The notes: generated by a model from the sequence alone, not told the origin. A stretch of DNA of 64,000 nucleotides from JAEUHO01 sp046350655 (GCA_046350655.1 JAXMAB010000004.1:744001-808000); one strand, 5' to 3'. Shown: positions 7,800 to 16,985, numbered from the stretch's first letter. Made by a program: numbers and translations.

Positions 7800-10550
7800 T
7801 CAGCGGCCCATGCCGGGGTCGGCCATGGCGGGGTCGCCCATCCCGGGCTCGGGTTTCCCGCCGACGGCGGGCCCCGTGTCCTGGTCGGCGCTCGCGACGA
7901 GCGGGCTGAACCGGTAGTACGTCTCGAGGGTCATGATCGCGAGCGAGGTCGAGAAGAGCCGGCCGCCGTTGAGCACGGCGGTGTCGGGGTCCCACGAGCC
8001 GGCGAGCAGCGGCGGGTCGACGCGCTGGTTCTCCGGGAGCATCGTCTTGATCTTCTCGTTCCACGCCCGCCAGTAGCGGCCGCCCATCTGGTGCATGCCG
8101 AGGGTCGCGTAGTACCAGTAGTAGAAGTACCAGGCGATGGCCTGGCCCTTCTCGAGGCCCTTGCGCCACTGGGGGAGGTAGTCCATCAGGTAGTTGGCGC
8201 TGCCGATCATGAACGGGTGGCTGCGGCTCCACCCGAGGAAGCTGCGCGAGACCATCCCGACGGCGGTCATGGACGTCTGCTGCAGGGCGGACTTCTCCGA
8301 GCCCGACAGCACGAAGTAGCCGGTGATCGCCTTGAACGACCGCTTGACGCCGACCTCCTTGGCGAAGTCGGGCGAGATGTCCTCGGGCTTCTCCTCCTCG
8401 CCCGTCATGTCGGACTGGCACCGCTCGAGCCAGTAGTCGATGCCGTCGAACGACTTCTGCGCGATGCGGAGGCCCACGAGGCTCGCCGTCTTGAGGGTCA
8501 TGAGGACCCACGCCGTGCACGACGAGTCGGACTGGTTGCGCGGGCCGTACCGCCAGCCGCCGCCCGGCTCCTGCGTGCGCACGAGGTAGTCGATGCCGCG
8601 CTGGGCGGGCTCGCGCAGCTCGGGCGAGTCGTGGAGGGCGAGGGTCTCGTTGATGCCCCAGATGCCCATGGAGATGAGGTACGCGAAGATCCACGAGTTG
8701 TCGCCGCCGCCGGTGACGGGGAAGCCGCCGTCGTAGAACTGCGTCGCGGCGAGGAACTCCGCGCTGCGGCGGATCGTCTCCCGGAACTTGCCGGTCCCGC
8801 TCTGGTAGCCCGCGCCGAGGAACGCGAGGAGCGAGAGGCCCGTGTAGGCCGGCTGGCAGTTGGTGACGCCGCCGAAGCCCTTGTCGTTGCCGTCCCAGAG
8901 GCCCTCGACGTGCTGCTGGAGCTCGAGCCAGCGCAGGCCGGCCTCGACGGAGCGCTCGGTCGTGTCGGTCACGCCGTAGAGCCGGCGGTTCGCGACCTCC
9001 TTGCGGTTCGCGCTGCGGTCGAGCTTGGGCAGGTGGTGGCCGAAGGGGTCGTGGTCCTTCGCCTTGGCCCACCACGTGTCCCAGCGGTCGAGCCGCGTGC
9101 CGAAGCGCCGGCGCGTCATCCGCTCGAGGGTCCGCTCGACCTCGGCCGACACCTTCTCCGAGAGGTCGCCGGCGGACAGCAGCGACAGCGCGCCCTTGTA
9201 GGCCGCCTCGTGGCGGATGTACCCGAGCGCGCGGATCGCCGCGATGGTCGTGTCCTTGCCCTTCTTGTCGCGCGCGGCGGCCGCCGTCAGCTCCTCCGCG
9301 GCCAGCTGCGGGTTCACGCCGGAGAGGGCGCGCGCGGCGAGCATGCGGCGGACGGGGTCGTTGTCGTAGACGGCCAGCTTGGCCAGCTCGCGGTACGCGT
9401 CCTGGACGCCGTACAGCCCGCAGAGCTCGATGGCCGTGAGCGACGCGTCGCGGTCCGACGCCGACAGCAGCTTCGGCATCTCTCGCACGACGGCGGCGCG
9501 CGAGAGGTCGCCGATGCGCAGGAGGCAGGTCCGGGCGGCGTCGCGCACCTCCCAGTCGCCGTCCGAGGCGATGACCGCGACCATGCGCTCGACGATCTTG
9601 TTGGCGACGGCGACCGGGATGGGCGGCCGGTCGGTGGTGCCCCCGGCCGCGCCCTCCTTCTCGACGCCGCGGCGCTCGCAGACCAGGCCGAGCGCGATGC
9701 ACGCGGCGTCGCGGGCGTCCTTGCGCGGCGACCGCGACAACGACAGGAGGTCCTCGACGTCCTTCGGGGTGGCGAGGTTCGTGACCGCCTTCAGGCAGGC
9801 CTGCATCGTCTCGCGCTTGGCGTCCGACCCGACGACGCGCAGGTAGGGCGAGAGCGAGACCTCGACGCCGATCTGCGTGAGCGCCCAGACGGCGTACAGG
9901 CCGGCGTAGGCGTCCTGGGACTGCCGCACGGCGTCCTCGAGCTGCGGGACCAGGTCCTTGACCTTGAGGCGTCCGGCGGCCGAGCACGCGGCGAGCTGCA
10001 CCGACGGGGTCTTGTCGAGGATCGCGTCGCGGACGGCCTGGACGCAGCGCGAGAACGGCGCCGTCTGGGAGACGGGCAGCCCGCCGATGGCGTACAGCGC
10101 TTCCGCCTGCACCTCGGGCGGCCGCCGGCCCGACGCGAGGAACGACAGCGGCTCGTCGAACGCGACGTGGCCGTACGCGCCGAGGACGCGCGCGAGGTTC
10201 TGGAGCTCGCGGACGTCCTTGCCCTTCACGGCCTTCTGCAGGATCTTGCGGAACTCGGGGCGGGCCTCGCCGGCCGGGCCGATGGCCGCAAGGGTGTCGC
10301 CGCAGGCGACGGCGAGGTGGGGGTGGCTCGCCTTGATGCCCGCCTCGAGGAGGGCGTCGGCGAGGGCGGGGTCCTTCGAGCCCGAGAGGTCGGTGATGGC
10401 CTTGTAGACCTCGACCGGGTCCGGGGCGAGGAGTCGGTCGCGCATCCCGTCGGCGACGGCCGTCCGAGCTCCCAAGCCGAGGAGGAGCAGACAGACGACG
10501 GTGGGGAAGGGTCGCACGGGGCGGAGTCCTCGGGACAGCCCCGCGATCAT
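7800..10550 (-). CDS. Secreted HEAT-repeat protein with C-terminal terpene-cyclase-like alpha/alpha toroid
   Basis: A 916-residue protein from ATG 10550 with an N-terminal signal segment (VVCLLLLGLGARTAVA). Residues about 40-480 are HEAT-type helical repeats. From about 520 to 860 the sequence has repeats resembling the prenyltransferase/squalene-oxidase fold (GLRWLELQQHVEGLWDG, FLAATQFYDGGFP, YLVRTQEPGGGWRYG), each with the QxxxGxW-like signature. I see no DxDD-type protonation motif of squalene-hopene cyclases, so cyclase activity is unlikely; planctomycete proteins of this architecture are of unknown function. The C-terminus is a Gly/Met/Asp/Pro repeat (GMGDPAMADPGMGR). It is followed by the two VWA paralogues. 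Confidence 0.8.
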   Translation of the reverse strand: MIAGLSRGLRPVRPFPTVVCLLLLGLGARTAVADGMRDRLLAPDPVEVYKAITDLSGSKDPALADALLEAGIKASHPHLAVACGDTLAAIGPAGEARPEFRKILQKAVKGKDVRELQNLARVLGAYGHVAFDEPLSFLASGRRPPEVQAEALYAIGGLPVSQTAPFSRCVQAVRDAILDKTPSVQLAACSAAGRLKVKDLVPQLEDAVRQSQDAYAGLYAVWALTQIGVEVSLSPYLRVVGSDAKRETMQACLKAVTNLATPKDVEDLLSLSRSPRKDARDAACIALGLVCERRGVEKEGAAGGTTDRPPIPVAVANKIVERMVAVIASDGDWEVRDAARTCLLRIGDLSRAAVVREMPKLLSASDRDASLTAIELCGLYGVQDAYRELAKLAVYDNDPVRRMLAARALSGVNPQLAAEELTAAAARDKKGKDTTIAAIRALGYIRHEAAYKGALSLLSAGDLSEKVSAEVERTLERMTRRRFGTRLDRWDTWWAKAKDHDPFGHHLPKLDRSANRKEVANRRLYGVTDTTERSVEAGLRWLELQQHVEGLWDGNDKGFGGVTNCQPAYTGLSLLAFLGAGYQSGTGKFRETIRRSAEFLAATQFYDGGFPVTGGGDNSWIFAYLISMGIWGINETLALHDSPELREPAQRGIDYLVRTQEPGGGWRYGPRNQSDSSCTAWVLMTLKTASLVGLRIAQKSFDGIDYWLERCQSDMTGEEEKPEDISPDFAKEVGVKRSFKAITGYFVLSGSEKSALQQTSMTAVGMVSRSFLGWSRSHPFMIGSANYLMDYLPQWRKGLEKGQAIAWYFYYWYYATLGMHQMGGRYWRAWNEKIKTMLPENQRVDPPLLAGSWDPDTAVLNGGRLFSTSLAIMTLETYYRFSPLVASADQDTGPAVGGKPEPGMGDPAMADPGMGR

Positions 10551-10671
10551 ACGGATCCCCCCCGTGCGCCGACAGCCTCCGGTCCTCCTTCCCTCCCCCT
10601 CCCCCCGGCACCCCCCATCCCCCCGCCGCCTTCCTCGCCGTCCGCCTCCCCTCCGCTCCGTTCCGCTCTGC

Positions 10672-10810
10672 TCCGCCGCTGGCGAGCGGCGCTTCCCTCG
10701 GCAACCGGCTGCGATGGGGACCGGCCGCGTGTCGGCACTCTTCTGCTCTGCAGCTGGCGAGCGGCGCTTCCTTGGTCCATCGGCCGCGATGGGAACGGGT
10801 CGCGGAAGCG
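10672..10810. repeat. Imperfect 75-bp tandem direct repeat (two copies)
   Basis: GCTGGCGAGCGGCGCTTCC occurs at 10678-10696 and again at 10753-10771. GCGATGGG occurs at 10711-10718 and 10786-10793. The spacing is 75 in both cases, which shows a tandem duplication that has since diverged in its centre. It lies upstream of the gene starting at 10550 on the minus strand. Confidence 0.75.
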
Positions 10811-10895
10811 GCGGCGAGGAGGCTGTACTCGCACCGCCGTACGCCGACGAGCCGCCCGAGGAGGAGGAGGCCCAGCAGGGCCGACGAACTCCGAG

Positions 10896-10940
10896 GGGGA
10901 CGCCAGGCCCGGTGCGTTGCGCACCGGGCCTCGCGTCCCC
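10896..10940 (-). terminator. Hairpin terminator built from two inverted CGCGAGGCCCG motifs
   Basis: The left arm 10896-10915 and right arm 10921-10940 are complementary at 19 of 20 positions, with a 5-base loop GTTGC. It begins 51 bases beyond the stop of the minus-strand HEAT/VWA gene ending at 10992. No clear U-tract follows. Its arms are two inverted copies of the dispersed short motif. Confidence 0.6.
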
Positions 10941-10991
10941 GCGCCCCCCGACCCGCCCCCAGCGCGGCCGCCCTTCGCTGAGGAGATCCCG

Positions 10992-13637
10992 TTACCTCTC
11001 GAAATCCAAAATCAACTCGATGTCGGGGCGCCAGGGTTCGCCGAAGGCGATGACGAGGAGTTCCTTGATGAGGGCACTCTCGTCATCGAGCAGCACGGCC
11101 TGGCCGCGGCCGGCGGTGGCGGTGAGGCGGTACTTCTCGAGGAAGGGGGAGCGGAACGTGGCGAGGTCGGCGCGTTCGCGACGGAACTTCACGTCGAGGG
11201 ACCGGCGGTTCGTGTCGGTGAAGATCGCGTGCAGTTGGGCCTGGTTCTCCTTGGTGAACCACTTCTTGATGCGCGCGAGGAAGTCCACCTCCTGCTCGGG
11301 GTGGTGGGGCGCGTCGCCGGCGTAGATCACGACCTTGTGCGCGTCCTTGCGCCACGCGAGCGCGGTGGTCGCGTTGAGGACGGTCTCGTAGACGGCCTCG
11401 GGGATGTCGCCGCCCTGGCCGTGGGTCGCGTTCTGGAGGAAGCCGGAGAGCTTCCACGGGTCGGCGGTGAGCGGCGTGCCGTAGAAGAGGTAGTTGTCGC
11501 CGTGGTCGCGGTAGGTGTAGACGGAGACGCGCAGGCTGGGCAGCAGGGTCTGGAGCTCGCCGATCATCTCGTCCACGCGCTCCTTGGCGGCGCGGATGAG
11601 GCCGGCCATGGAGCCGGTCGAGTCGAAGAGGAGGGCGATGTCGAGGCCCTTCCACTTGTAGTCGCGCGCGGCCTGGGCGAGCGTCGGCTCGTCGGAGAGC
11701 GACGTGACGACGCGGGGGCCGCGTTCGCCGCGCGGGGGGAGCTTGCCGCCCTTGCCGGCCCACCACGCGCGCCAGCGCTCGACGCCCGCGTCGCGCTCGC
11801 CCTTGGGCGCGTCGGGCGCGTAGCCGACGTTGGCCTCGGTGATGCGCTGCAGCAGCGAGTGCGCGCGCCGGCGGACGTCGAGCGTGTCGGCGCCGAGGGC
11901 GGCGATGAGCGGTTCGACGGCGCCGGGCGGGCGGAGCGCGTCGAGGAACTCGCGCGTCGCGCGCTCGAGCTTCGCGGTGCCGGCGTCGAGGGCGAGGCCG
12001 ACGACCTTCCGCGCGACGGCGGGGTCGGCGGCGATCGCGTCGGCGCCGGCCACGCGCGCGAGGGCGACGCACGCGTTCGCGCGGACGCCGAGGTCGCGGT
12101 CCGCGAGGCCGGAGAGGAGCAGCGGGGCCACGTCGGCGCCGCGCGGGTGGTGCGAGAGGGCGGCGAACGCCTGCTCGCGCACGCCGTAGTCGACGTCCTT
12201 GCACAGCTTCTCGAGGGCGGACAGGACGCCCTCCTCGCCCGCGCGCCAGCCGAGCTCGCGGGCCGCGAGGACGCGGATCATGTACTTGTCGTCGCGCGCG
12301 GCCTCGACGAGGGCCTTGGTGGCCTCGGGGCCGCGGACGTCGGCGAGCGCGCGCACGGCGCCGAGCCGCACCTCGTCGCCGCGGTCCGCGAGCGCCTTGC
12401 GCAGGGCCTCGACGGCCTCCTTCGAGCCGAGGCGGCCGAGGCCCACCGTCGCCTCGTGGCGCACGTCGAGCTGCGAGTCGGTGAGCGCGCGCACGAGGCC
12501 CTTGAGCGCGTCGGGCGAGCGCGACCACGCGAGCGCGCGCACGCAGCCGAGCCGCACCTTCGTGTCGTCGTGGGTGACGCCCGCGACGACCTTCGGCGGC
12601 AGCGGCGCGCCCGCGGCGACCGCGCGGCCCAGCCCGTCCGCGAGGCCCATGCGCAGGCTGTCCTTGCGCTCCCACGGCTTCTCGCCGAGGAGGGCCGCGA
12701 GCGCGAGCTTCTGGACCTTCGGGTCCGTCGAGCGCGCGAGCGCGCCGCCGAGGAGGTAGGCCTCGTACCGGTCGCCGTTGTCGGTGACGTTGAACACGTC
12801 GACGCGCTGCAGGCCGGCGTCGGCGACGAGGGCCATCGTCTGCTTGACGACGGCGTCGACGGTCGGGGCGTGGCCGAGCGCGACGAGGCGCCCGACGGCC
12901 TCGTAGCGCACGTCGAGGTCGGCGTCGCGGGCGAAGGCCAGGAGCGCGTCCACGCCGTCGGCGGTCGTGACCGCCGCGAGCCCGCGCACGCCGGCGAGCC
13001 GCAGGCCCGGGTCGGTGGACGCCGCGGCCTTCGCGAAGAGGTCGCGGGCCTCGGCGTCGTCGAGGGCCGCGAGCGCCAGCGTCATCTGCCGGCGCGCCTC
13101 GAGGAACGGCTCCTCGGCGGCGGCGCGTCGAAGGGCCTCGGCGCAGCGCTTCGCCTTGAGCTCGGCGACGCACGACGCCGTGAACGCGCGCACCTCCCAG
13201 TCGAGCTCCGCGAGCCCGACCACGAGGGCCATCGTCGCGGCCTCGCCCTGCGCGACGACCTCGTGGCGCAGCGTCGTCCACAGGCGGAAGTCGCGCTTGG
13301 CGAACGCGTCGAGGAGGTCGAGGGCGGGCTTCGCCTCGGCCGGCAGGCCGGCGCGCAGCTCGGCGACGCGCTGCTTCTTCGCGGCCTGGCTCGCGGCGGC
13401 GGGGTCGGCGGGGGCGTCGCCGGCCGCCGGCGGCTTGGGGTCGGCGGGCGCCGGCTCCTTCGGGGGGACCGGCGCCGGGTCGCCCGGCGGGGGGGCATCC
13501 TTCGGCGGCTCCGTCGGCACGTTCGGGGCGGGGGTCGGTTCGTCCGCCGACGCGAGGCCCGCGGGCCGCGGGGCCGGGATCGCGAGGAGGGCGACGGCTA
13601 GGAGGGCGGACGGGAGGGCGGCGATCGGGCGGCGCAA
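10992..13637 (-). CDS. Large secreted HEAT-repeat / von Willebrand factor A protein
   Basis: An 881-residue protein that I start at TTG 13637, because a signal peptide (ALPSALLAVALLAIPAP) begins at once and a GGAG site lies just upstream. A Pro/Ala/Asp-rich linker covers residues about 33-85, then many HEAT repeats run to about 600 (for example SKEAVEALRKALADRGDEVR). The VWA domain occupies about 640-850. It has DSTGSM in place of DxSxS with Thr (still a usable metal site), plus VVIYAGDAPHH. The linker between repeats and VWA contains GVERWRAWWAGKGG, comparable to the PWxDWW motif of the smaller paralogues at 4554-7771. It was probably exported to the envelope; function unknown. Confidence 0.82.
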   Translation of the reverse strand: MRRPIAALPSALLAVALLAIPAPRPAGLASADEPTPAPNVPTEPPKDAPPPGDPAPVPPKEPAPADPKPPAAGDAPADPAAASQAAKKQRVAELRAGLPAEAKPALDLLDAFAKRDFRLWTTLRHEVVAQGEAATMALVVGLAELDWEVRAFTASCVAELKAKRCAEALRRAAAEEPFLEARRQMTLALAALDDAEARDLFAKAAASTDPGLRLAGVRGLAAVTTADGVDALLAFARDADLDVRYEAVGRLVALGHAPTVDAVVKQTMALVADAGLQRVDVFNVTDNGDRYEAYLLGGALARSTDPKVQKLALAALLGEKPWERKDSLRMGLADGLGRAVAAGAPLPPKVVAGVTHDDTKVRLGCVRALAWSRSPDALKGLVRALTDSQLDVRHEATVGLGRLGSKEAVEALRKALADRGDEVRLGAVRALADVRGPEATKALVEAARDDKYMIRVLAARELGWRAGEEGVLSALEKLCKDVDYGVREQAFAALSHHPRGADVAPLLLSGLADRDLGVRANACVALARVAGADAIAADPAVARKVVGLALDAGTAKLERATREFLDALRPPGAVEPLIAALGADTLDVRRRAHSLLQRITEANVGYAPDAPKGERDAGVERWRAWWAGKGGKLPPRGERGPRVVTSLSDEPTLAQAARDYKWKGLDIALLFDSTGSMAGLIRAAKERVDEMIGELQTLLPSLRVSVYTYRDHGDNYLFYGTPLTADPWKLSGFLQNATHGQGGDIPEAVYETVLNATTALAWRKDAHKVVIYAGDAPHHPEQEVDFLARIKKWFTKENQAQLHAIFTDTNRRSLDVKFRRERADLATFRSPFLEKYRLTATAGRGQAVLLDDESALIKELLVIAFGEPWRPDIELILDFER

Positions 13638-13751
13638 ACGAGGCTCCGGGGCGGCGGGTCGATCCTACGACCGGGGGCTGCCCCGTACGGCGCGGATCCC
13701 CTTCCGTGAGAGCGTCCGACCCGCCGCTCCGGATCGCGGATTCCCGACACC

Positions 13752-13840
13752 GGGACAACGGAGTCGTAGCCCTTCGTCTCGCTGTCGCCCCCCGGTCCAC
13801 CGGGGGAAGTCGGAACAACGGGGTCGTAGCCCTTCGTTCC
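13752..13840. repeat. Two copies of the 29-nt GTCGTAG-loop hairpin
   Basis: Copies at 13752-13780 and 13812-13840 start 60 bases apart. Both contain the constant TCGTAGCCCTTCGT segment; the second has arms GGAAC and GTTCC. They sit in the 246-base gap between priA and the HEAT/VWA gene. The same element occurs at 24890 and, twice, near 33950. Confidence 0.75.
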
Positions 13841-13871
13841 ATCTCGCGCCGGACCGGGGGGCCGACGGCGA

Positions 13872-13885
13872 CCGGGCCTTGCGTC
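13872..13885. repeat. Short dispersed motif overlapping the priA stop
   Basis: CCGGGCCTTGCGTC is a variant of the CGCGAGGCCCG motif on the opposite strand. It covers two bases of the priA stop codon (13884-13886), which shows how closely this motif family tracks gene ends. Confidence 0.55.
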
Positions 13886-16130
13886 AGAGCATCCCGACCG
13901 GGTCCACGTCGATCTGCTCCTCGACGCCGCGGTGCGCGGGCTCCGTCGCGCGGAGCACCTCGACCGCGCGCCGGGCGCCCGTCGGCGTCGTCGCCTTGAC
14001 GAGGAGGTGGCGGCGGAAGAAGCCCGCCATCCGGGCGATGGGGGGCGTCGCGGGCCCGAGGTACTCGACGCCGTCGATGGCGGCGGCCGAGAGGCGCGCG
14101 GCCAACGCGTGCCCGCGCTCGTCCACCGCGGCGGGGTCCTTGCCGCGCAGCACGACGCGCACGAGCCGGCGGAACGGCGGGTAGCCGAACTCGGCGCGCT
14201 CGGCGAGCTCCTTCTCCGCGAACGCCTCGTACGCGTGCTCGGTGGCGAGCCGGATCGCCGGCGCGTCGGGCAGCAGCGTCTGGACGACGACCTCGCCGCC
14301 CGCGTCGCCGCGGCCGGTGCGCCCCGCGACCTGCGCGAGCAGCGCGAACGTGCGCTCGGCCGCGCGGAAGTCCGGCACCTGCAGCGCGGTGTCCGCGCTC
14401 ACGACGCCGACGAGCGTGACCTCGGGGAAGTGCAGCCCCTTCGCGATCATCTGCGTCCCGAGCAGCACCTTCACCTCGCCGCGCGCGAACCGGTCGAGGA
14501 CGTCCTCGTAGGCCTCCCGCTTCGTCATCGTGTCGCTGTCCATCCGCGCGACGGTCACGCCGGGGAACGTGTCGAGCAGCTCCTGCTCGACGGTCTGCGT
14601 GCCCGCGCCCTGGTACTTGAGCGACGGGAACGCGCAGTCGGGGCACATCGCGGGCGGCCGGCGCTCGTGCCCGCAGAGGTGGCACACGCCCATCGTGTCG
14701 GAGCGGTGGTAGGTGAGCGTGACGTCGCAGTGCGGGCACTTCATGACCCAGCCGCAGCGGGGGCACGCGACGCTCGTCGCGAACCCGCGGCGGTTGAGGA
14801 ACAGGATCGCCTGCCCGCCCGCCGCGAGCGTCGCCTTCAGCCGCTCGACGAGCGTGCGCGACAGCCGCCGGCCCGACCCCCGCAGCTCGCCGTCCTTGCG
14901 CAGGTCCACGATCCGCACCGGCGGCAGCGGCCGCGCGGCCACGCGCTCGGGCAGCGAGAGGAGGGTCATCTTCCCCTCCTTCGCGTTGCGGTACGACTCG
15001 AGCGACGGCGTCGCGCTCCCGAGGATCACCGTCGCGCCCGCCTCCTTCGCCCGCACGAGGCCGACGTCGCGCGCGTGGTAGCGCGGCGCGTTCTGCTGCT
15101 TGAACGACGTCTCGTGCTCCTCGTCGAGGACGAGCAGCCCGAGGCGCGGGACCGGCGCGAACACCGCGCTGCGCGGCCCGATCACCACGTCGGTCTCGCC
15201 GGCGCGGATCGCGCGCCACGTGTTCGCGCGGTCGGCCTCCGTCATCGCCGAGTGCAGCACCGCGACGCGGGGCACGCGCGCGCGGAACCGGCGCACCGTC
15301 TGCGGCGTCAGCGCGATCTCCGGCACCAGCACGATCGCCTGCCGGCCGCGCGCCCGGCACGCGTCGATCGCGCGGAGGTAGACCTCCGTCTTGCCGGAGC
15401 CCGTCACGCCCAGCAGCAGGAACGGCGCGAACCCGCCCCGCTCGATCGCCCCCGTCACCGCGGCGACCGCGGCCTCCTGCGCGGGGTACAGGGTCGGCGG
15501 CGCGCCCGGGTCGCTCGCGGGCGGCGCCTTCGTCGCCTCGACGAGCGGGTCCGCGCCGGCGTCCACCGTCTCGAGCCGTACCCACCCCGCCTTCTCGAGC
15601 GTCCGCACCGGGCTGTGCGACGCCTTCGCGCGCCGCAGCAGGTCGGTCACCGGCAGCCCGTCCGGCTCCTTCACCAGCACCCGCAGGACGCGGGCCTGCG
15701 CGTTCTTCTCCGTCGGCAGGCCGTCGGCCTCCGTCGTCGCCGCCGCCGCGTCCCTCGCGAGGTGCACCATCCGCCGCTGCGCGCCCTTGCCCCGCGTCCG
15801 CACGCCCCGCGGGATCATCGCCGCGCACGCCTCGCCGACCGCGCACCCGTAGTACTTCGCGACCCACCGCGCGAGCGACAGCAGGTCCGCCGGCAGCGTC
15901 GCCCCCTCGTCGGGGAACCCCTCGACGTCGAGCACGCGCGACAACGTGCACCGGTCGCTCACCTCCGCGACCAGCCCCACCACGGGCTTCCCGCGGAACC
16001 GCACCCGCACGCGCGCCCCCAGCCGCGCGCGGCCCGCCAGCTCCGGCGGCACGCGGTACGTGAACAACGTGTCCACGGCGAGGTCGAGCGCGACGCCGAC
16101 GAACAACGGGGGGGAGGCGACCTCGCTCAC
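13884..16130 (-). CDS. priA: Primosomal replication restart helicase PriA
   Basis: A 748-residue protein from ATG 16130, the usual length for PriA. PriA recognises stalled forks, unwinds the lagging arm 3' to 5' and reloads the replicative helicase. Visible in order: the N-terminal 3'-DNA-binding domain (FTYRVP, GARVRVRFRGK), Walker A GVTGSGKTE, PEIALTPQ, the Walker B box LDEEHETSFKQ, GSATPS, the zinc-binding region with paired cysteines (CPRCGWVMKCPHCDVTL, CHLCGHE, CPDCAF), GTQMIAKGLHFP and the C-terminal helicase motif QVAGRTGRG. All key residues are present. It is divergent from the phosphatase gene at 16188, with 57 bases between the starts. Confidence 0.97.
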   Translation of the reverse strand: MSEVASPPLFVGVALDLAVDTLFTYRVPPELAGRARLGARVRVRFRGKPVVGLVAEVSDRCTLSRVLDVEGFPDEGATLPADLLSLARWVAKYYGCAVGEACAAMIPRGVRTRGKGAQRRMVHLARDAAAATTEADGLPTEKNAQARVLRVLVKEPDGLPVTDLLRRAKASHSPVRTLEKAGWVRLETVDAGADPLVEATKAPPASDPGAPPTLYPAQEAAVAAVTGAIERGGFAPFLLLGVTGSGKTEVYLRAIDACRARGRQAIVLVPEIALTPQTVRRFRARVPRVAVLHSAMTEADRANTWRAIRAGETDVVIGPRSAVFAPVPRLGLLVLDEEHETSFKQQNAPRYHARDVGLVRAKEAGATVILGSATPSLESYRNAKEGKMTLLSLPERVAARPLPPVRIVDLRKDGELRGSGRRLSRTLVERLKATLAAGGQAILFLNRRGFATSVACPRCGWVMKCPHCDVTLTYHRSDTMGVCHLCGHERRPPAMCPDCAFPSLKYQGAGTQTVEQELLDTFPGVTVARMDSDTMTKREAYEDVLDRFARGEVKVLLGTQMIAKGLHFPEVTLVGVVSADTALQVPDFRAAERTFALLAQVAGRTGRGDAGGEVVVQTLLPDAPAIRLATEHAYEAFAEKELAERAEFGYPPFRRLVRVVLRGKDPAAVDERGHALAARLSAAAIDGVEYLGPATPPIARMAGFFRRHLLVKATTPTGARRAVEVLRATEPAHRGVEEQIDVDPVGML

Positions 16131-16187
16131 GTCGGGAGTCTACGACGGAGGGGGCCGCCCCCCGGACCCGTCCGGTACCCTCCGTCG

Positions 16188-16985
16188 ATGGTCCTTCCCG
16201 TGCTCGACGCCCTGCCCCGTCTCGTCGAGGTCGCCCGCGAGGCGGCCCGCGCCGCCGCCGCGGTCGGCCTCAAGCACTGGCGCCGGCTCGAGCGCGTCGA
16301 CAAGAAGCCCGACGGCAGCCCGGTCACGGTGGCCGACCGCGAGGCCGAGGACGCGGCGGTGGCCGTGATCGAGCGCGCGTGTCCGGGGATGGCGATCCTG
16401 GGGGAGGAGGGGGGCCTGCGCGGGGGCGAGGGGGCGACGCGCTGGATCGTCGACCCGCTCGACGGCACGATCGGCTACGCGCGCGGCGGCGTGATGTGGG
16501 GCCCGCTGGTCGCGCTCGAGCACGCGGGCGCGATCGTCGTCGGCGCGATGGAGCTGCCGGTCCTGCGCTCGGCGTACTGGGCGGGCCGCGGCCTCGGGTG
16601 CTTCCGCGACGGCGAGCGCGTGCGCGTGTCCGCGACCGACCAGTGGAAGCGGGCGATCCTCAGCCTCGGCGGCATGAAGCGCGCGATGTTCGACCACCCG
16701 CGCGGGGGCGCGGTCGAGGCGCTCGTCCGCACGTCGCGCACGAGCCGGGCCTACGGCGACGTCGGCTCGTGCGCGATGCTGCTCGACGGCACGGCCGACG
16801 TCTGGATCGAGGCCGGCGTGAAGGTCTGGGACCTCGCGGCCCCGCGCATCCTCGTCGAGGAGGCCGGCGGCCGGTTCACCGACTTCGACGGCGTGCCCGG
16901 CCACACGACGGGCGAGGCCATCGCCAGCAACGGCCACCTCCACGCCCACGTCGTCGCCGCGTTCGCGTCCGCGCCGCCGCGCTGA
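16188..16985 (+). CDS. Inositol monophosphatase family protein, probably histidinol-phosphatase type
   Basis: A 265-residue enzyme from ATG 16188. The inositol-monophosphatase fold is clear. PVTVADREAE and GEEGG give the first metal ligands, WIVDPLDGTIGY is the DPxDGT signature, and WDLAAPRILVEEAGG is the second family motif with the metal-binding Asp. These enzymes use two or three Mg2+ ions to hydrolyse phosphate monoesters. The overall sequence (no fructose-bisphosphatase insert, short C-terminus) resembles HisN-type histidinol-phosphatases, but no other histidine gene is nearby, so the substrate is inferred only weakly. It is convergent with the cupin gene, 48 bases away. Confidence 0.88.
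   Translation: MVLPVLDALPRLVEVAREAARAAAAVGLKHWRRLERVDKKPDGSPVTVADREAEDAAVAVIERACPGMAILGEEGGLRGGEGATRWIVDPLDGTIGYARGGVMWGPLVALEHAGAIVVGAMELPVLRSAYWAGRGLGCFRDGERVRVSATDQWKRAILSLGGMKRAMFDHPRGGAVEALVRTSRTSRAYGDVGSCAMLLDGTADVWIEAGVKVWDLAAPRILVEEAGGRFTDFDGVPGHTTGEAIASNGHLHAHVVAAFASAPPR

Larger units (their letters stand above)
10551..10991. other. Intergenic region of 441 bases with a 75-bp direct repeat and a terminator-like hairpin
   Basis: No gene is supported here. The region holds a C-rich stretch (about 10560-10640), an imperfect tandem duplication with a 75-base period (about 10672-10810), and a long inverted repeat at 10896-10940. It separates two minus-strand genes and must contain the promoter for the gene starting at 10550. 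Confidence 0.6.

Noticed and set aside
7770..13601. A 1943-codon open frame on the plus strand
   Set aside because: It is antisense to the HEAT and VWA genes, which have signal peptides and clear motifs; long shadow frames are expected at this GC content.
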